In this document: in pieces, positions 62,042 to 64,000 of the stretch
How positions within the stretch are numbered: the stretch's first letter is position 1
Layout of the letters: each line of letters opens with the position of its first letter
DNA from: Vibrio navarrensis
GTDB lineage: Bacteria > Pseudomonadota > Gammaproteobacteria > Enterobacterales > Vibrionaceae
DNA length: 64,000 nt
Direction of reading: 5' to 3'
Assembly: GCF_015767675.1 (NCBI RefSeq)
Contig: NZ_CP065217.1
Coordinates: 1,364,001 to 1,428,000, forward strand
The notes under the pieces: model-generated
The model's database searches: none
What the model saw: the letters and a program-made list of their open reading frames with translations, nothing else
What the model was told of the DNA's origin: nothing
Translations under genes and position numbers: made by a program

Positions 62042-64000
62042 ATGAAAAGAATAGGAAATGCTTTGACGTCGTCACAGCCCAATACACAATCCAAGCCGCC
62101 GGAGCAAAAGGCTCAGGCGAATACCGCCGCGTCTTTACGCCAAGCGCTCAGCCAGTGCTTGATCAAAGATCGCTTCCGTCTCAGTAAGCGCATTTCGGGT
62201 GCCAGCAAAATCAAAAAAGAGTCAGCACGTCACGCCGTGTTTGATGAGATAGCACTAGATATCGCTAAATCGATGATGGAAGTGGAGCAGCGCTGTCGCC
62301 TGCAACCTAAAATTGACTACCCTGAAATCCTGCCTGTTAGCCAGAAAAAAGATGACATCGCCAAAGCGATCGCTGAGCATCAGGTGGTGATTGTGGCGGG
62401 GGAAACGGGTTCAGGGAAAACCACCCAGCTACCGAAAATTTGCGCCGAGTTGGGCCGAGGTAAATTTGGCCTGATTGGTCACACTCAGCCGCGCCGTTTG
62501 GCTGCTCGTTCGGTCGCCAGCCGTATTGCCGAAGAGATGGAGACCCAACTGGGCGATTTCGTCGGCTACAAAGTGCGTTTTAACGACCAAATCTCCGAAC
62601 ATACCCAGATCAAACTGATGACCGACGGTATTTTGCTGGCGGAAATCCAGCACGACCGTTTTCTCAATCAGTACGACACCATCATCATCGATGAAGCGCA
62701 TGAACGCAGCCTCAATATCGATTTTATTCTCGGCTACCTCAAAGAGCTGTTGCCGCGTCGTCCAGATCTCAAAATCATCATCACTTCCGCGACGATTGAT
62801 CCGGAGCGCTTTTCTAACCACTTTGGCGGCGCACCGATCATCGAAGTTTCTGGCCGAACCTATCCGGTTGACACTCGCTACCGCCCGCTCAGTGGCGAAG
62901 ATGAAGACGACCGCGATCAGCTCGAAGGCATTTTTGAAGCCGTTGATGAGCTGTGCGACGAAGGGTTAGGCGACATCCTGATCTTCATGAACGGTGAGCG
63001 CGAGATCCGAGATACCGCCGATGCCTTGGCGAAACGTAAACTCAAAGACACCGAAATCATCCCGTTGTACGCGCGTTTGTCAGCAGGCGAGCAGAATAAA
63101 ATCTTCCAGCCGCACGTTGGGCGTCGCATTGTGCTGGCGACTAACGTCGCGGAAACCTCGCTGACGGTACCGGGGATTAAATACGTGATTGATCCGGGTA
63201 CAGCGCGCATCAGCCGTTACAGCTATCGCACCAAAGTGCAGCGTTTGCCGATTGAACCCATTTCGCAAGCCAGTGCCAACCAGCGTAAAGGCCGTTGTGG
63301 ACGGGTGGAAGAGGGGATCTGTATTCGGCTTTACTCTGAGGAAGATTTTAACTCACGCCCAGAGTTCACCGATCCGGAAATTCTGCGCACCAACCTAGCT
63401 TCGGTTATTTTGCAAATGACGGCGCTCGGCCTTGGCGATATTGAAGCGTTCCCGTTTGTTGAAGCGCCGGATAAACGCAATATCCAAGACGGTGTGCGTC
63501 TTTTAGAAGAGCTGGGCGCGATTGACTCGCAAGCGAAAGATGCCAACAAACGTCTGACCGCGATAGGCAAGCAGTTGGCCCGTTTGCCGATTGACCCACG
63601 TTTAGCGCGCATGGTGCTGGAAGCGCCTAAGTATGGCTGTTTGAAAGATGTGATGATCATTGCCGCTGCGCTCTCCATCCAAGATCCGCGCGAGCGTCCA
63701 TCGGACAAACAGCAATCGTCGGACGACAAACATCGCCGCTTCTTCGACGAAGAGTCTGATTTCCTTACTTTCGTCAATCTGTGGAACTACATTCAAAAGC
63801 AGCAAAAAGCGCTTTCGGGTAACCAGTTCCGCCGCCAGTGCAAAGAGGATTACCTCAACTACTTGCGGGTGCGCGAATGGCAAGACGTCTATTTCCAAAT
63901 CCATCAGTCGATGCGGGAAATGGATTTCAAACTGAATGATGAACCGGGCTCATTTGATGCAGTTCACAGTGCCATCTTGGTCGGTCTGTTATCGCACATC
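62042..64000 (+). CDS. hrpA: HrpA ATP-dependent RNA helicase, 3' end cut by the window
   Basis: The first 653 codons of a DEAH-box helicase; the family is about 1,300 residues, so roughly half is missing. Walker A GETGSGKTTQLPK, DEAH in IIIDEAHERS, motif III SATID and motif VI QRKGRCGR are all present, then the HA2 winged region begins. The start ATG 62042 is followed by a low-complexity N-terminal tail (SSQPNTQSKPPEQKAQ); a TTG at 62063 with a nearby AGGA is an alternative. HrpA helps mRNA processing and rescues stalled ribosomes in E. coli. Confidence 0.95.
   Translation, partial: MKRIGNALTSSQPNTQSKPPEQKAQANTAASLRQALSQCLIKDRFRLSKRISGASKIKKESARHAVFDEIALDIAKSMMEVEQRCRLQPKIDYPEILPVSQKKDDIAKAIAEHQVVIVAGETGSGKTTQLPKICAELGRGKFGLIGHTQPRRLAARSVASRIAEEMETQLGDFVGYKVRFNDQISEHTQIKLMTDGILLAEIQHDRFLNQYDTIIIDEAHERSLNIDFILGYLKELLPRRPDLKIIITSATIDPERFSNHFGGAPIIEVSGRTYPVDTRYRPLSGEDEDDRDQLEGIFEAVDELCDEGLGDILIFMNGEREIRDTADALAKRKLKDTEIIPLYARLSAGEQNKIFQPHVGRRIVLATNVAETSLTVPGIKYVIDPGTARISRYSYRTKVQRLPIEPISQASANQRKGRCGRVEEGICIRLYSEEDFNSRPEFTDPEILRTNLASVILQMTALGLGDIEAFPFVEAPDKRNIQDGVRLLEELGAIDSQAKDANKRLTAIGKQLARLPIDPRLARMVLEAPKYGCLKDVMIIAAALSIQDPRERPSDKQQSSDDKHRRFFDEESDFLTFVNLWNYIQKQQKALSGNQFRRQCKEDYLNYLRVREWQDVYFQIHQSMREMDFKLNDEPGSFDAVHSAILVGLLSHI

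Overview
The window is a stretch of a marine gammaproteobacterial chromosome, almost certainly Vibrio and probably close to V. vulnificus. This rests on recognisable gene families and layout, not on a database search: dense cyclic-di-GMP genes, a full Tad/Flp pilus locus, YjjI/YjjW, MdlA/MdlB, TyrP, HrpA and moderate GC content. It carries no rRNA, tRNA, CRISPR array, prophage or complete insertion sequence that I can see. Both ends cut a gene: a histidine kinase on the left and the RNA helicase HrpA on the right.

Layout. 1-10.4 kb: histidine kinase and response regulator, then a signalling block with a diguanylate cyclase (GGEEF), a PAS-GGDEF-EAL protein, an AEC transporter, a DUF3391-HD-GYP protein and a CHASE4-like-PAS-GGDEF-EAL protein. 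10.5-14.7 kb: the orphan glycyl-radical enzyme YjjI with its activase YjjW, a convergent LysR regulator and a 2OG-Fe(II) oxygenase. 14.7-20.3 kb: an HD/HD-GYP gene split by a +1 frameshift, an amino-acid-type binding protein, TyrP behind TyrR-like boxes, and a third HD-GYP protein. 20.4-22.2 kb: Dps, a small gene behind a palindromic, LexA-like operator, and an unknown gene. 22.2-25.8 kb: the MdlA/MdlB heterodimeric ABC exporter. 25.8-27 kb: a 1.2 kb non-coding gap with a structured GC-rich island. 27-29.3 kb: a lone periplasmic binding protein coupled to a membrane diguanylate cyclase.

29.3-35.4 kb: a secreted sphingomyelinase coupled to a membrane-anchored lipase-foldase-like protein, a diverged Tag-like glycosylase, a membrane AraC regulator, a DUF805/secreted-protein pair, and LeuE. 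35.4-40.9 kb: a DUF2760-Hsp70-Hsp70 operon with a good sigma-32-like promoter. 41-46.3 kb: a DEDDh exonuclease, a possible 27-residue membrane peptide, TerB, PhoD-like phosphatase, an acidic hypothetical protein and an outer-membrane barrel. 46.3-50.2 kb: two exported proteins with DUF1566-like ends, divergent from 50.4-61.2 kb, a complete Tad locus (flp-tadV-rcpC-rcpA-rcpB-tadZ-tadA-tadB-tadC-tadD-tadE-tadF-tadG) with a strong Fur-like operator in front of flp. 61.3-64 kb: AzoR and HrpA.

Common theme: surface life and its control. At least seven c-di-GMP synthesis or breakdown genes share 30 kb, and the pilus, adhesin-like proteins and sphingomyelinase face the outside. No single unprecedented system is proven. 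The best leads are the binding-protein/cyclase pair, the sphingomyelinase with a foldase-like partner, the heat-shock-type Hsp70 pair, and the Fur-box-headed Tad locus.
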